Source: DATFDN01 sp963767645 (lineage in GTDB: Bacteria > Pseudomonadota > Alphaproteobacteria > Acetobacterales > Acetobacteraceae). Taken from it: a stretch of DNA of 64,000 nt. Below the pieces are notes generated by a model. It was not told the origin of the DNA. It worked only from the letters and a program-made list of their open reading frames with translations, and did no database searches. The DNA lies in contig CAVYEW010000010.1 of assembly GCA_963767645.1 (NCBI GenBank), forward strand, positions 721,201-785,200. Direction: 5' to 3'. Shown in pieces: positions 44,758-52,604 of the stretch (positions are counted from its first letter, which is position 1; the number at the start of each line of letters is the position of its first letter). The position numbers and the translations under genes are program-made.

Positions 44758-46097
44758 TGGCATGGCTGCGCCTGGCACCCGCCGCCTGGCTCAAGCGCGT
44801 GCTGCCGCGCTCCTTGCTCGGGCGCAGCCTGCTGATGATCCTGCTGCCGCTGGTTCTGCTGCAGGCGGTGGCGCTGGGCGTCTATTACGGCAGCCATCTG
44901 AACTTGGTATATCGCCGCCTGTCGGGCGGCGTCGCCGGCGAAATAGCCTTTACCTTGCGGCTCATCCAACAGGACTGGGCGGCCAAGCAGCGGGCGCAAA
45001 TCCTCGACATGGCACGCCACGAGTTCGATCTGCGCATCAGGCTCGAACCGGGGGCGACCCTGCCCGCGGGCGCACGGTTCCCGAACGTGCCCGGTCCGAT
45101 GGACGACGACCTGCAGGCAGCGCTTGCCGAGCGTCTGAAGCTGCCGTTCCAGATGGATTGGTCGTTCGACCCGGGATCGGTGCTGGTCCGCGTGCAATTG
45201 CCGGACGGCGTTCTCGACGTGCTGACGCCGCGCAAGCGCGTCGATCTCGGCACGTTCTTCCTGTTCCTGGCCTGGCTGGCTGGCTCCTCGCTGCTGCTGT
45301 TCGCCATCGCGGCGCTGTTCATGCGCAACCAGGTGCGCGCCATCCGGCGGCTGGCCAGCGCGGCGGAGGCGTTTGGCATGGGCCACGACATCGGCGCGAT
45401 CAAGCCCGAGGGCGCGGTCGAGGTACGCAAGGCTGCCTCCGCCTTCAACCGCATGCAGGAGCGCATCCATCGCTTCCTGGTCCAGCGCACCGAGATGCTG
45501 GCCGGCGTGTCACACGATCTGCGTACCCCGCTCACCCGGCTGCGCCTGGCGCTCGCCATGCTCCCGAAACAACCGGAACTGGCCTCCGATGTCGCCGAGA
45601 TGACCGCCGATGTGGCGGAGATGGAACGGATGATCGAAGCCTATCTCGCCTTCGCCCGCGGCGAGGGGATCGAGCAGGCCGAGCCGGTCGATCTGTCCCG
45701 GCTGCTTCAGGAGGTGGCGGTCGCGGCCCGGCGGGCGGGCGCGGCGGTGAGCCTGGAGGTGACGCCCGGGCTGACCCTGAAATTGCGCGAGAATGCCGCG
45801 CGACGCGCCATCACCAATCTGCTGGACAATGCCCGCCGCCACGCCGGCCGGGTGGTGATGCTGGCCGCCGCGCCCTCCGGCCCGCGCGGCGTGCAAGTGA
45901 CCGTCGATGACGATGGGCCCGGCATCCCGGCGGACCGCCGCGAGAGCGTCTTCCGCCCGTTCGAGAGCGGCGCGGCCGGCGGCACCGGCCTCGGCCTCAC
46001 CATCGCCCGCGACATCGTGCGCGCGCATGGCGGGGAGATCGTGCTGGAGCAGAGCCCGCTCGGCGGGTTGCGGGCGCGGGTCACGTTCCCGGTGTAG
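44757..46097 (+). CDS. Sensor histidine kinase
   Basis: The protein has 446 aa and is of EnvZ type. A membrane helix (LLGRSLLMILLPLVLLQAVALGVYYG), a periplasmic loop of about 130 aa, a second helix (FFLFLAWLAGSSLLLFAIAALFM) and a HAMP linker come first. The H-box is MLAGVSHDLRTPLTRLRLAL, then N-box NLLDNARRHAG, G1 VDDDGPGIP and G2 GGTGLGLTIARDIVRAHGG. It partners the overlapping response regulator. Its last 590 bp are overlapped on the other strand by an open extension of the next gene. Confidence 0.93.
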   Translation: MAWLRLAPAAWLKRVLPRSLLGRSLLMILLPLVLLQAVALGVYYGSHLNLVYRRLSGGVAGEIAFTLRLIQQDWAAKQRAQILDMARHEFDLRIRLEPGATLPAGARFPNVPGPMDDDLQAALAERLKLPFQMDWSFDPGSVLVRVQLPDGVLDVLTPRKRVDLGTFFLFLAWLAGSSLLLFAIAALFMRNQVRAIRRLASAAEAFGMGHDIGAIKPEGAVEVRKAASAFNRMQERIHRFLVQRTEMLAGVSHDLRTPLTRLRLALAMLPKQPELASDVAEMTADVAEMERMIEAYLAFARGEGIEQAEPVDLSRLLQEVAVAARRAGAAVSLEVTPGLTLKLRENAARRAITNLLDNARRHAGRVVMLAAAPSGPRGVQVTVDDDGPGIPADRRESVFRPFESGAAGGTGLGLTIARDIVRAHGGEIVLEQSPLGGLRARVTFPV

Positions 46098-47645
46098 GGT
46101 CAGCCGAACTCGCGGCGGAATGACCGTCACGACGAAATGCACCGTCTTGGCGACATGACCCCAAAACGCATGGGCCAAAGATAGCTCGGTTCGTGTCGTC
46201 TGCGGCGTCGCGAACTTGGCGGTGGCGGTCAGGCAGGCGGTGTCGCTGCTGACGCACACCGACAGCAGCCCCCGTTTCGCAAGCGCGTCCGGCGACACCC
46301 AGAGATTCCGGGAGTAATCGAAATGCACGAAGACGTGCGGCCGGTCCGGGCTGTAGAACGCTATCGCGTTCTCGTACCAGTCGGAGGCCGCGACATAGGA
46401 AAGCGGCAGCGACGTCCGATCGTGCCAAAGCCTCGTCGCCGCGATCGCCACCTCCTGAAGCGGCGTGGCTTTCATGGCACCGGATGACAGATAGGTGCGC
46501 TCCAGCGCGATCGCCGGCGACAACGCCAGGGCTCCGAGCGTCACCGCCCCGGCCAGCCGGGCGCTGATCCGCCAGAGCCGATCGAGATCCCGCACGCCGG
46601 CGACTTCCACCGTCAGGAGCGGCAGGAGCGGGAAGGTTCCAATCGTCATTTCCACTGTGCTCGTCGTACGCACCGCCAAGGCGCTCGCGACCGTCAGAAC
46701 CAGCGGCGCCAAGGTCAGCGTCGCGAGCACCCGAAATGTCGGGCCGCGCATGTCGCGGCCGAACGCGGCGAGTCCGTCGCGCCGCGAGCACCAGCTCACC
46801 AGCCCGACGACGAGAACGACCCCGAAATCCGTTCCCAGCGCGCCAAACAAGGTTTTCGTCGCGTGAACCACCACGTAGCCCCAGTCCCAGCCCGAAATGC
46901 TGGCGAGGTAGTGCAGCGGCGGCGCCCGATGGGTCAGCAGCCACAAGATATGCGGCGCGCAGACTGCCGCCGCGATGAGCGCGGAGACATAGGGCGACGC
47001 AGACGCAAAGTATTTCCATCGCGAAGGATGCTGGAGAGCGGCGAGGAAGCAGGTCGCGACCAGGATCAGGGCATAATATTTTGACAGCATGGCGAGGCCG
47101 ACGAAGACGCCGAAAGCAGCGGCATCTCCGACCCTGCGGCGGTGCAGGGACTGCATGAAGCAATGCAGGCTCCACGGCCAGATCGACAGGAATATCGTGT
47201 TCGCGTCGTATTTGTAGGCGTAGAACGTGTAGAGCGGCGTGAGCAGCAGCAGCGCCCAGGCCGCCATGCGCTTTCGGCCCTCGGCGAAGTTGCCGATCAG
47301 CATCCAGGCGCCCCACAGGCCGATACCCGCGTTCATGCTGCTCAGCAGCGCAAAGGCCCATCGGGTGCGCGGAAAAAGCGAAAACCACAGGCCGCATATC
47401 CAAGCCCAGAACGGCGGGTGCTGATTGTAGCCGAGCTGGAATTCCTGCCCCCACGCGTACGCTTCCGCCATGTCGTGCTTGATCGCGAACGGCGCTTCGG
47501 CAATGGTGAAATACAACGCCCATATCGCCGTGAAACTCGCAAGCAGCGCCAGGATCGTTGGCAGGTTCGGTCCCTCCCTTGTTCCGTCAGCGGCAATCCT
47601 CGCGAGGAACGCGATTCGGTAGCGCGCTCGTTCGTCGACGCTCAT
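45510..47645 (-). CDS. GT39-like glycosyltransferase, membrane protein, with antisense C-terminal extension
   Basis: From the ATG at 47645 (MSVDERARYRIAFLARIAADG) about 515 residues form a polytopic ArnT/PMT-like glycosyltransferase. Features are LLASFTAIWALYFTIAEAPFAIKHDMAEAYAWGQEFQLGYNQHPPFWAW with the catalytic-type acidic residues and the NQHPP loop, about nine to ten membrane helices, and a periplasmic domain. Homology should end near HFVVTVIPPR at about 46100. The open frame then runs about 195 more codons antisense to the kinase gene (RERDPRPQPAERALLQHD...), composition typical of a shadow. A TGA one frame away, right after IPPR (giving REFG*), suggests an indel removed the natural stop near 46100. 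It probably transfers a sugar from a polyprenyl carrier. Confidence 0.75.
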   Translation of the reverse strand: MSVDERARYRIAFLARIAADGTREGPNLPTILALLASFTAIWALYFTIAEAPFAIKHDMAEAYAWGQEFQLGYNQHPPFWAWICGLWFSLFPRTRWAFALLSSMNAGIGLWGAWMLIGNFAEGRKRMAAWALLLLTPLYTFYAYKYDANTIFLSIWPWSLHCFMQSLHRRRVGDAAAFGVFVGLAMLSKYYALILVATCFLAALQHPSRWKYFASASPYVSALIAAAVCAPHILWLLTHRAPPLHYLASISGWDWGYVVVHATKTLFGALGTDFGVVLVVGLVSWCSRRDGLAAFGRDMRGPTFRVLATLTLAPLVLTVASALAVRTTSTVEMTIGTFPLLPLLTVEVAGVRDLDRLWRISARLAGAVTLGALALSPAIALERTYLSSGAMKATPLQEVAIAATRLWHDRTSLPLSYVAASDWYENAIAFYSPDRPHVFVHFDYSRNLWVSPDALAKRGLLSVCVSSDTACLTATAKFATPQTTRTELSLAHAFWGHVAKTVHFVVTVIPPRVRLTLHRERDPRPQPAERALLQHDLPAMRAHDVAGDGEAEAGAAGRAALERAEDALAAVRRDAGPIVIDGHLHAARAGGRGGQHHHPAGVAAGIVQQIGDGASRGILAQFQGQPGRHLQAHRRARPPGRDRHLLKQPGQIDRLGLLDPLAAGEGEIGFDHPFHLRHIGGHLGDIGGQFRLFREHGERQAQPGERGTQIV

Positions 47646-47903
47646 GTATTGGTGGTCCCCCAATGGATTTTTGAATTGGTGCCGAGTTCGGCAACGTCCG
47701 TTCCCGCACAAGCGACAGCCGAGTGTATTGTTAAACGCGGGGCGCCACCATCGTTGGAGGGTTGCGCGCACGGGTCGGCCTGCCGACGGGGAGGCAAGGG
47801 TTCACCGCCGGAACCACTTGTCTAGAAAGTCGGCTTGGTAAACCAGTTTCGGCGTGCGGGACGGTTCCGTTCAAGCTATCTTGGCTCTTGGAAGGAGAAT
47901 GGC

Positions 47904-48182
47904 ATGGGCGCCGTGCAACTGCCGGACGAGCTTAAGACGGTCATCGAGCGCCAGGTTGCTGAAGGGCGCGTCGAGAACGAGGCGCACTTCCTGGAGGAAG
48001 CGGTCCGCCGATTCGCGGCCGAGCTCGACGCCGAGGGCGAGATCGTTGCCCTGGCCCACGCGGGTATCGCCGATATCGAGGCCGGCCGGTTCACCACAAT
48101 TGCCACGCCGGAGGATGCCGAAGCTCTTCACGAACGAACCATGGCGCGGCTGCGCGCCCGATTGGATGCCGACAGGGGCTAG
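47904..48182 (+). CDS. Type II antitoxin, ribbon-helix-helix-like
   Basis: The protein has 92 aa from the ATG at 47904 (MGAVQLPDELKTVIERQVAEGRVENEAHFLEEAVRRFAAELDAEGEIVALAHAGIADIEAGRFTTI), with GAAGGAGA as ribosome site. The N-terminus resembles CopG/ParD-type helices; the tail is acidic and helical. The toxin GTG overlaps its TAG by one base. It is the third toxin-antitoxin locus of the window. Confidence 0.8.
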   Translation: MGAVQLPDELKTVIERQVAEGRVENEAHFLEEAVRRFAAELDAEGEIVALAHAGIADIEAGRFTTIATPEDAEALHERTMARLRARLDADRG

Positions 48183-48547
48183 TGCCCTACCGCTACGCCG
48201 GGACGGCTGAGGATCAGGTCGACCGCATCCTCCTCGAGAGCGCGCAGTCATGGGGCATTGAGGCGGCCGCGCGATACCACCGGCTCATCCTTGCCGCCCT
48301 GGGCGCTGTCGGCGACTTCCCTGCCCGGCCCGGCTCCAACCCAGTTCCACGCGTTCCAGGGGTCCGGGCGTTCCACCTACGCTTGGCGCGTCGTCTCGTG
48401 GTCGCTGAGCGTCGGGTCGTCGAACCGCGGCACCTGGTTGTCTATCGGGTGGGCCGCGATGGCGTGGTCGAAATCCTCGGCCTAGCCCATGACCGCATGC
48501 GGCTGACCACGACAGCACGACGCGCACAGCGGGAGGCCGACGGTTAG
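48182..48547 (+). CDS. ParE/RelE-like type II toxin
   Basis: The protein has 121 aa from the GTG at 48182, overlapping the antitoxin stop. Sequence PYRYAGTAEDQVDRILLESAQSWGIEAAARYHRLILAALGAVGDFPARPGS, then VPGVRAFHLRLARRLV and RHLVVYRVGRDGVVEILGLAHDRMRL fits the ParE-like fold with C-terminal Arg/His residues. The target (gyrase or ribosome-bound mRNA) is not predictable. The frame is intact, so the pair may be functional. Confidence 0.8.
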   Translation: MPYRYAGTAEDQVDRILLESAQSWGIEAAARYHRLILAALGAVGDFPARPGSNPVPRVPGVRAFHLRLARRLVVAERRVVEPRHLVVYRVGRDGVVEILGLAHDRMRLTTTARRAQREADG

Positions 48548-48667
48548 CAGCTTGCTTGCCTATGGATCGGTAATCACTGCTCCGGGCTGCGATAGCCCCG
48601 GACAGCAAGGTGCCCGATGCAGCCGCGTGATAACATTCCAGGTGAACTCCTCCGTGCTGGCCCGGGG

Positions 48668-49843
48668 CTAGCGACGCGCCACCATCGGCAACAGCAATGT
48701 CGCCAGCCCGACATTGGCCACCGCCGCCCAGAACAATGCCGCTTCCAACCCCATCGCCCCTGCATGGTCCAGGATGATCGCGCCGAGCGAGGGCGCGACG
48801 GATTGCGCGACCAGGATGGGGAAGGCGAGCCGGCCCATCAGCAAGGCGTAGCCCTCGGCGCCGAACAGCGCCAGCGGCAGCGTGCCGCGCAGGATGGAAC
48901 GCAGCCCCGTGCCGGCCCCGTACAGGACCACGCCGGCGGCGACCACGCCGGAGCCTGCGGAGAGCAGGAAGATGCCCGCGGCGACCAGCACCGTGGAGAC
49001 CACCATCTCCCAGGCCGGCGCCACCAGCCGCGCCGCGAACAGGTCAAGCAGCCGGGCGGCCACCTGGGATGGCCCCAACACCGCCCCCAATGCGACGGCG
49101 GTCGCAGCGGGCAGCCCGAGGCCGCGCAGTAAGGTCAGCAGATTGACGGAAACCGCCGACCAGATGATCGAGGCGAGGGTGAGCACCAGCGCGACCATCA
49201 CGAACAGCGCGGCATTGGAACGCGCCGATTTCGGCCCGGCATCCTTCTTCCGGGGTGCGGCCGATCCAGCACGCCGCGCCTCTCGCGGCAGGATCAGCCA
49301 GTAGAGCGGCAGCGCAACGCACAAATTGAGCGCGGCATAGGCGAGGCATGTCAGACGCCAGCCTCCCAGGTGAAGCACCCAAGCGCTGAACGGCCAGCAG
49401 AGCGTGCTGGCGAAGCCCGCGATCAGGGTCAGCGTGGTGATCGCCGTGCGCGCTTCCGTCCCGTAGAGCCGCCCCAAGGTGGCGAAGGCCGGGTCGTAGA
49501 GCCCGGCCCCCATGCCCACCCCGAGCACAAGCCAAGCAAGCATGTAGGCGCCCGGCCCCGGCGCGGCGCCGAGCAGCAGCAGCCCGAAGGCGAGCACGAC
49601 GGCGCCGCCGGCCAGCACCGGGCGCCCGCCGTGACGCTCGACCAGCACGCCCACATATGGCGACACCAGGCCGGATACGAGCATCCCAGCGGAAAGCCCG
49701 CCCACGACCCAGGAGAGCGGCCAGCCCGTCGCACGTGCGATCGGCTCGGCGAGCACCGCCGGCAAGTAGAAGGTTCCGCCCCAGGCGATGATTTGCCCGA
49801 TGCCGAGCACGGTCAGGACAGCCGACCGACTGTTCGTGCCCAT
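48668..49843 (-). CDS. MFS transporter
   Basis: The protein has 391 aa and twelve membrane segments. It begins MGTNSRSAVLTVLGIGQIIAWGGTFYLPAVLAEPIARATGWPLSWVVGGLSAGMLVSGLVSPYVGVLVERHGGRPVL, with a motif-A-like loop. The C-terminus is LEAALFWAAVANVGLATLLLPMVARR. The substrate is unknown. A second, degraded copy of its last part lies just upstream at 49881-49988, indicating a former tandem duplicate. Confidence 0.9.
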   Translation of the reverse strand: MGTNSRSAVLTVLGIGQIIAWGGTFYLPAVLAEPIARATGWPLSWVVGGLSAGMLVSGLVSPYVGVLVERHGGRPVLAGGAVVLAFGLLLLGAAPGPGAYMLAWLVLGVGMGAGLYDPAFATLGRLYGTEARTAITTLTLIAGFASTLCWPFSAWVLHLGGWRLTCLAYAALNLCVALPLYWLILPREARRAGSAAPRKKDAGPKSARSNAALFVMVALVLTLASIIWSAVSVNLLTLLRGLGLPAATAVALGAVLGPSQVAARLLDLFAARLVAPAWEMVVSTVLVAAGIFLLSAGSGVVAAGVVLYGAGTGLRSILRGTLPLALFGAEGYALLMGRLAFPILVAQSVAPSLGAIILDHAGAMGLEAALFWAAVANVGLATLLLPMVARR

Positions 49844-49880
49844 CGTCGCCCGATACGTAATGGCAAGTCCTCCCGACCGC

Positions 49881-49988
49881 TCAATGTCTCGCGGTCAGCG
49901 GCAGCAATACCAAGACCAGCCCGACGTTGGCGATTGCCGCCCAGAACAAGGCACCGACCAGGGCGTGCGCCCCGACGTGGGCAAGGGA
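49881..49988 (-). pseudogene. Remnant C-terminus of a second MFS transporter
   Basis: The minus strand reads SLAHVGAHALVGALFWAAIANVGLVLVLLPLTARH, stop. It aligns with the end of the neighbouring MFS protein (ALFWAAVANVGLATLLLPMVARR). It is cut off exactly where the 120-bp inverted-repeat element begins (49989). It is therefore the tail of a lost tandem paralogue, truncated by a mobile element. Confidence 0.75.
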
Positions 49989-50108
49989 CTAAACCACGTC
50001 CAGTTTGAGACCTTTGGTTCCGTCCGCTCACGTACAAGGGAGCCGGTGCCAGTCGGCGTCTTTGGTCGAGGAGGCGGGACTACGACTCCCAAGCTGGACG
50101 CGGTTTAG
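49989..50108. mobile_element. 120-bp MITE-like element with 15-bp inverted repeats
   Basis: The left end is CTAAACCACGTCCAG (49989) and the right end CTGGACGCGGTTTAG (50094), inverted repeats with one mismatch. No gene fits inside. One end truncates an MFS remnant; the other provides the stop codon of the DarT-like gene (TTA at 50105-50107). No clear target duplication is seen. It is probably a deletion derivative of a larger transposon. Confidence 0.65.
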
Positions 50109-51036
50109 AACGGCAAACCGTCCCCCAAAAGCAACTTAGCATCAAACGCCCGGCACTCTTCGATCGTGATACGAACCCGATAACAGCCATCTGCTAGCTT
50201 TGCGTGCACATGCCAATTGCCGCCTTTCGGCGCTACGGGCGGTGTATCCTTTCGATCAACGCGCGTCATCATTCTACCTGCATCATTCCAAACTTCTACC
50301 CGCACGTGGACCGGCGGCCCTGCCGGGTGGAGCTTAAACAGAACTCCATCGTTTTGAATTGAAACTGTATCAACGAATATGTGGTTTTTTTCAAATACGT
50401 TTAGGTCATCAGAAACATGTATGATCTTGCCCCATCGCCTTGCTGCTCTCGGTCCCATCTCATCCAACAGGAATAATCGCTCGGCAACCGATCGGCAGAT
50501 AACCGCTGTAAGGCAGTCATCAATCAGCATTGGTGACGAGACCAGAACCTCCGCGCATCTACTGTAAGTGATGCTGCTGTCGTGGTTGTGCCAACCGTCG
50601 TGATAGACTTTTGCGAAGTCAATGGTATCGAAGAACTCGTCATCATCTCCCTCGGGAGTCGATTCGGACTGCATGTTACCCGTGGAAAATCGGACACCCT
50701 TCTGCACCAGAATTTTGCGAGAATCGAAAACAAACATAACGAGCGTCGGAGCGTGAGCGTTAGGGTCCCCCCTCCAGTACCAACTCCAGCTTCCGAATGC
50801 CCTCCACGCTCCATTGCGTGGGCGTCCGTGGCCTGAAATACAAACGCCCGAACTGGTGCGCTCGAACGCGGTGCTGAATCACCGAGCTTCCTGCTATGTC
50901 GACCTTCCGGTAACGCGCAGAGTCATTGCGGGAGAGGAGTTTCCCTTGCGATAAGATGATCGCGGCATTCTCGATGACGCTATGGTGGAAAAGGCGAGAG
51001 GGCCAGCGAACTCGATAGGGCCGAAACCCATCTGCC
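50105..51036 (-). pseudogene. DarT-like ssDNA ADP-ribosyltransferase toxin, frameshifted, 5' truncated
   Basis: The N-terminal part from the IS3 edge reads RPYRVRWPSRLFHHSVIENAAIILSQGKLLSRNDSARYRKVDIAGSSVIQHRV and GRLYFRPRTPTQWSVEGIRK, like the NAD-binding half of DarT (DUF4433) proteins. It stops after LVLEGGP. The rest continues in another frame: NAHAPTLVMFVFDSRKILVQKGVRFSTGNMQSES, FFDTIDFAKVYHDGW and RCAEVLVSSPMLIDDCLTAVICRSVAERLFLL, where AEVLV holds the likely catalytic Glu. Removing one base from the six-G run (50767-50772, C on plus) joins both as LEGDPNAHAPTLVMF. A C-terminal segment of about 90 aa (VSIQNDGVLFKLHP...RVRITIEECRAF) is extra. GC is lower than the surroundings. No DarG macrodomain partner is present. 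Confidence 0.65.
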
Positions 51037-51101
51037 GTGACCTGAGCCCCTGAATTTCCTCCAGGTTTGAGTAGAGTCCGCTTCGAGCAGGAGGCGGATG
51101 G

Positions 51102-51368
51102 ATGAGGAAGTCGCGGTTCACTGAGGAGCAGATCATCGGCGTGCTGCGCGAGCAGGAAGCCGGGATGCAGACGGCCGACCTCTGCCGCAAGCACGGGATC
51201 AGCCCGGCGACGTTCTATCAGTGGAAAGCCAAGTTCGGCGGGCTCGATGTGTCCGAGATGCGGCGGCTGCGAGCGCTAGAGGCAGAGAACGCACGGCTGA
51301 AGAAGTTGCTGGCGGAGGCAATGCTGGACAACGCCGTGCTGAAGGACGTGGCATCAAAAAAGTGGTGA
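51102..51368 (+). CDS. IS3 family transposase OrfA
   Basis: The protein has 88 aa: MRKSRFTEEQIIGVLREQEAGMQTADLCRKHGISPATFYQWKAKFGG is the helix-turn-helix that binds the IS ends, followed by a leucine-zipper-like helix (MRRLRALEAENARLKKLLAEAMLDNAVLKDVASKKW). Its 3' end overlaps orfB, and the AAAAAAG run at 51356-51362 allows a -1 frameshift into OrfB. Confidence 0.95.
   Translation: MRKSRFTEEQIIGVLREQEAGMQTADLCRKHGISPATFYQWKAKFGGLDVSEMRRLRALEAENARLKKLLAEAMLDNAVLKDVASKKW
51356..51362 (+). promoter_or_regulatory. Programmed -1 frameshift site
   Basis: A six-A run followed by G. In the OrfA frame the codons are TCA AAA AAG TGG TGA; slipping back one base gives ATC AAA AAA GTG GTG ACG in the OrfB frame. 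This is the standard IS3-family mechanism for making the OrfAB fusion transposase. The OrfA stop lies only 4 bases past the run. Confidence 0.8.
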
Positions 51369-52354
51369 CGCCCGCAGCACGGAGGGGCGCTGTTTCCGCG
51401 GTGCGCGACGCGCACGGGATCAGCGAGCGGCGGGCGTGTGCACTCCTCGGCGCGGATCGCAGTATGGTTCGCTACCGGGCGAGCAGGCCGGACGACGGCA
51501 ATTTGCGAACCCGACTGTGCAGCCTGGCGGCCGAGCGGCGCCGGTTCGGCTATCGCCGTCTCGGCCTGTTGCTTGCCCGGGAAGGGCTGCGGCCGAACCA
51601 CAAGAAGCTGCGTCGCCTATATCGGGAGGAGCGGCTGCAGGTGCGTCGTCGTGGCGGCCGCAAGCGGGCGATCGGCACGCGGGCACCCATGGCGGTGCCG
51701 GAGGTGGTCAACCAGCGCTGGTCGCTGGACTTCGCGTCGGACACGCTGGCGGACGGCCGCCGGTTCCGGATCCTGTGCGTGGTGGACGACTTCAGCCGCG
51801 AGTGCCTGGCGCTGGTGGCCGACACGTCGCTGTCCGGCAAGCGGGTCGCGCGCGAGCTGGACACCGTCGCCGCGGCGCGTAGCTTGCCGCTGGCGGTGGT
51901 GAGCGACAACGGCACGGAGCTGACCAGCGTGGCGATCCTGCGCTGGTCGCAGGACCGGGCGGTGGGCTGGCACTACATCGCGCCTGGCAAGCCGCAGCAG
52001 AACGCGTTCGCCGAGAGCTTCATCGGCCGCCTGCGCGACGAGTGCCTGAACGAGACCGTGTTTACCTCGCTGCGGCACGCCCGGGCCGTGTTGGCGAACT
52101 GGCAGCGCGACTACAATGAGATCAGGCCGCATTCGGCGTTGAATGGCCGCGCGCCCGGCTCGACTAGGCTGCCGCTGTGCTCGCCTGGCTCAAGCCCGCT
52201 GCGCGTCGCCTCCGGCGATGGCCTGCGGCCAGGCTTGACCCAGGCGGCGCGCGACGGCGGGACGAATCATGGCCGGGACGGAGACACGGCGCTCGACCGA
52301 ACCGAGAAACACCGTCACGATCGGCGTGGCGGCAACCGCGGACTCTACTTCTGA
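51356..52354 (+). CDS. IS3 family transposase OrfB (integrase core)
   Basis: Translated as OrfAB by frameshift. It holds the HTH_21-like segment (AVRDAHGISERRACALLGADRSMVRYRA), then the rve integrase core with the DDE residues: Asp in RWSLDFASDTLADGRRFRIL, Asp in AVVSDNGTELTSVAIL and Glu in PQQNAFAESFIGRLRDECLNETVF, ending NEIRPHSALNGRAP. The unbroken frame and intact triad suggest an active element. The C-terminal about 60 residues (Arg/Gly-rich) run to the IS end and are probably not needed. Confidence 0.93.
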   Translation, partial: KKVVTPAARRGAVSAVRDAHGISERRACALLGADRSMVRYRASRPDDGNLRTRLCSLAAERRRFGYRRLGLLLAREGLRPNHKKLRRLYREERLQVRRRGGRKRAIGTRAPMAVPEVVNQRWSLDFASDTLADGRRFRILCVVDDFSRECLALVADTSLSGKRVARELDTVAAARSLPLAVVSDNGTELTSVAILRWSQDRAVGWHYIAPGKPQQNAFAESFIGRLRDECLNETVFTSLRHARAVLANWQRDYNEIRPHSALNGRAPGSTRLPLCSPGSSPLRVASGDGLRPGLTQAARDGGTNHGRDGDTALDRTEKHRHDRRGGNRGLYF

Positions 52355-52381
52355 CTGGAGGGAAGAAGGGGCTCAGGTCAC

Positions 52382-52604
52382 TGACCCAACCACCCGGCAG
52401 CGGCTTCGCGAACTGGAATGGAGGCCGCGTCCGACCGGCACTCACCCGAACCTTGGAATCGTGCTGCGGCGGGAGAAGATTTTGGATCGTGCCATCAAAC
52501 CGTTCCTGAACATATTGGAGAAGGCGTGCGGAGACGATTGACGCTGGCCCGCTTGCGGCCTTGGCCGTCAGGCCGCTTGATGATGGGAGAATACGGAGAG
52601 CAGC
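52382..52604. other. Short unassigned region between IS3 and SDR gene
   Basis: A frame entering from the IS reads RLRELEWRPRPTGTHPNLGIVLRREKILDRAIKPFLNILEKACGDD and stops at 52541. It looks protein-like and may be the tail of a gene cut by the IS, but I cannot identify it. An inverted repeat GCGGCCTTGGCCGTCAGGCCGC-like hairpin lies at about 52554-52577. Confidence 0.35.

Larger units (their letters stand above)
51037..52381 (+). mobile_element. IS3-family insertion sequence
   Basis: The left end GTGACCTGAGCCCCTGAATT and the right end share a 15-bp perfect terminal inverted repeat (GTGACCTGAGCCCCT), then a partial match ending in CCTCCA. The element is 1345 bp with the orfA-orfB layout of the family. 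Flanks (CTGCC on the left, TGACC on the right) show no target duplication, so one side has probably been rearranged after insertion. Confidence 0.92.
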
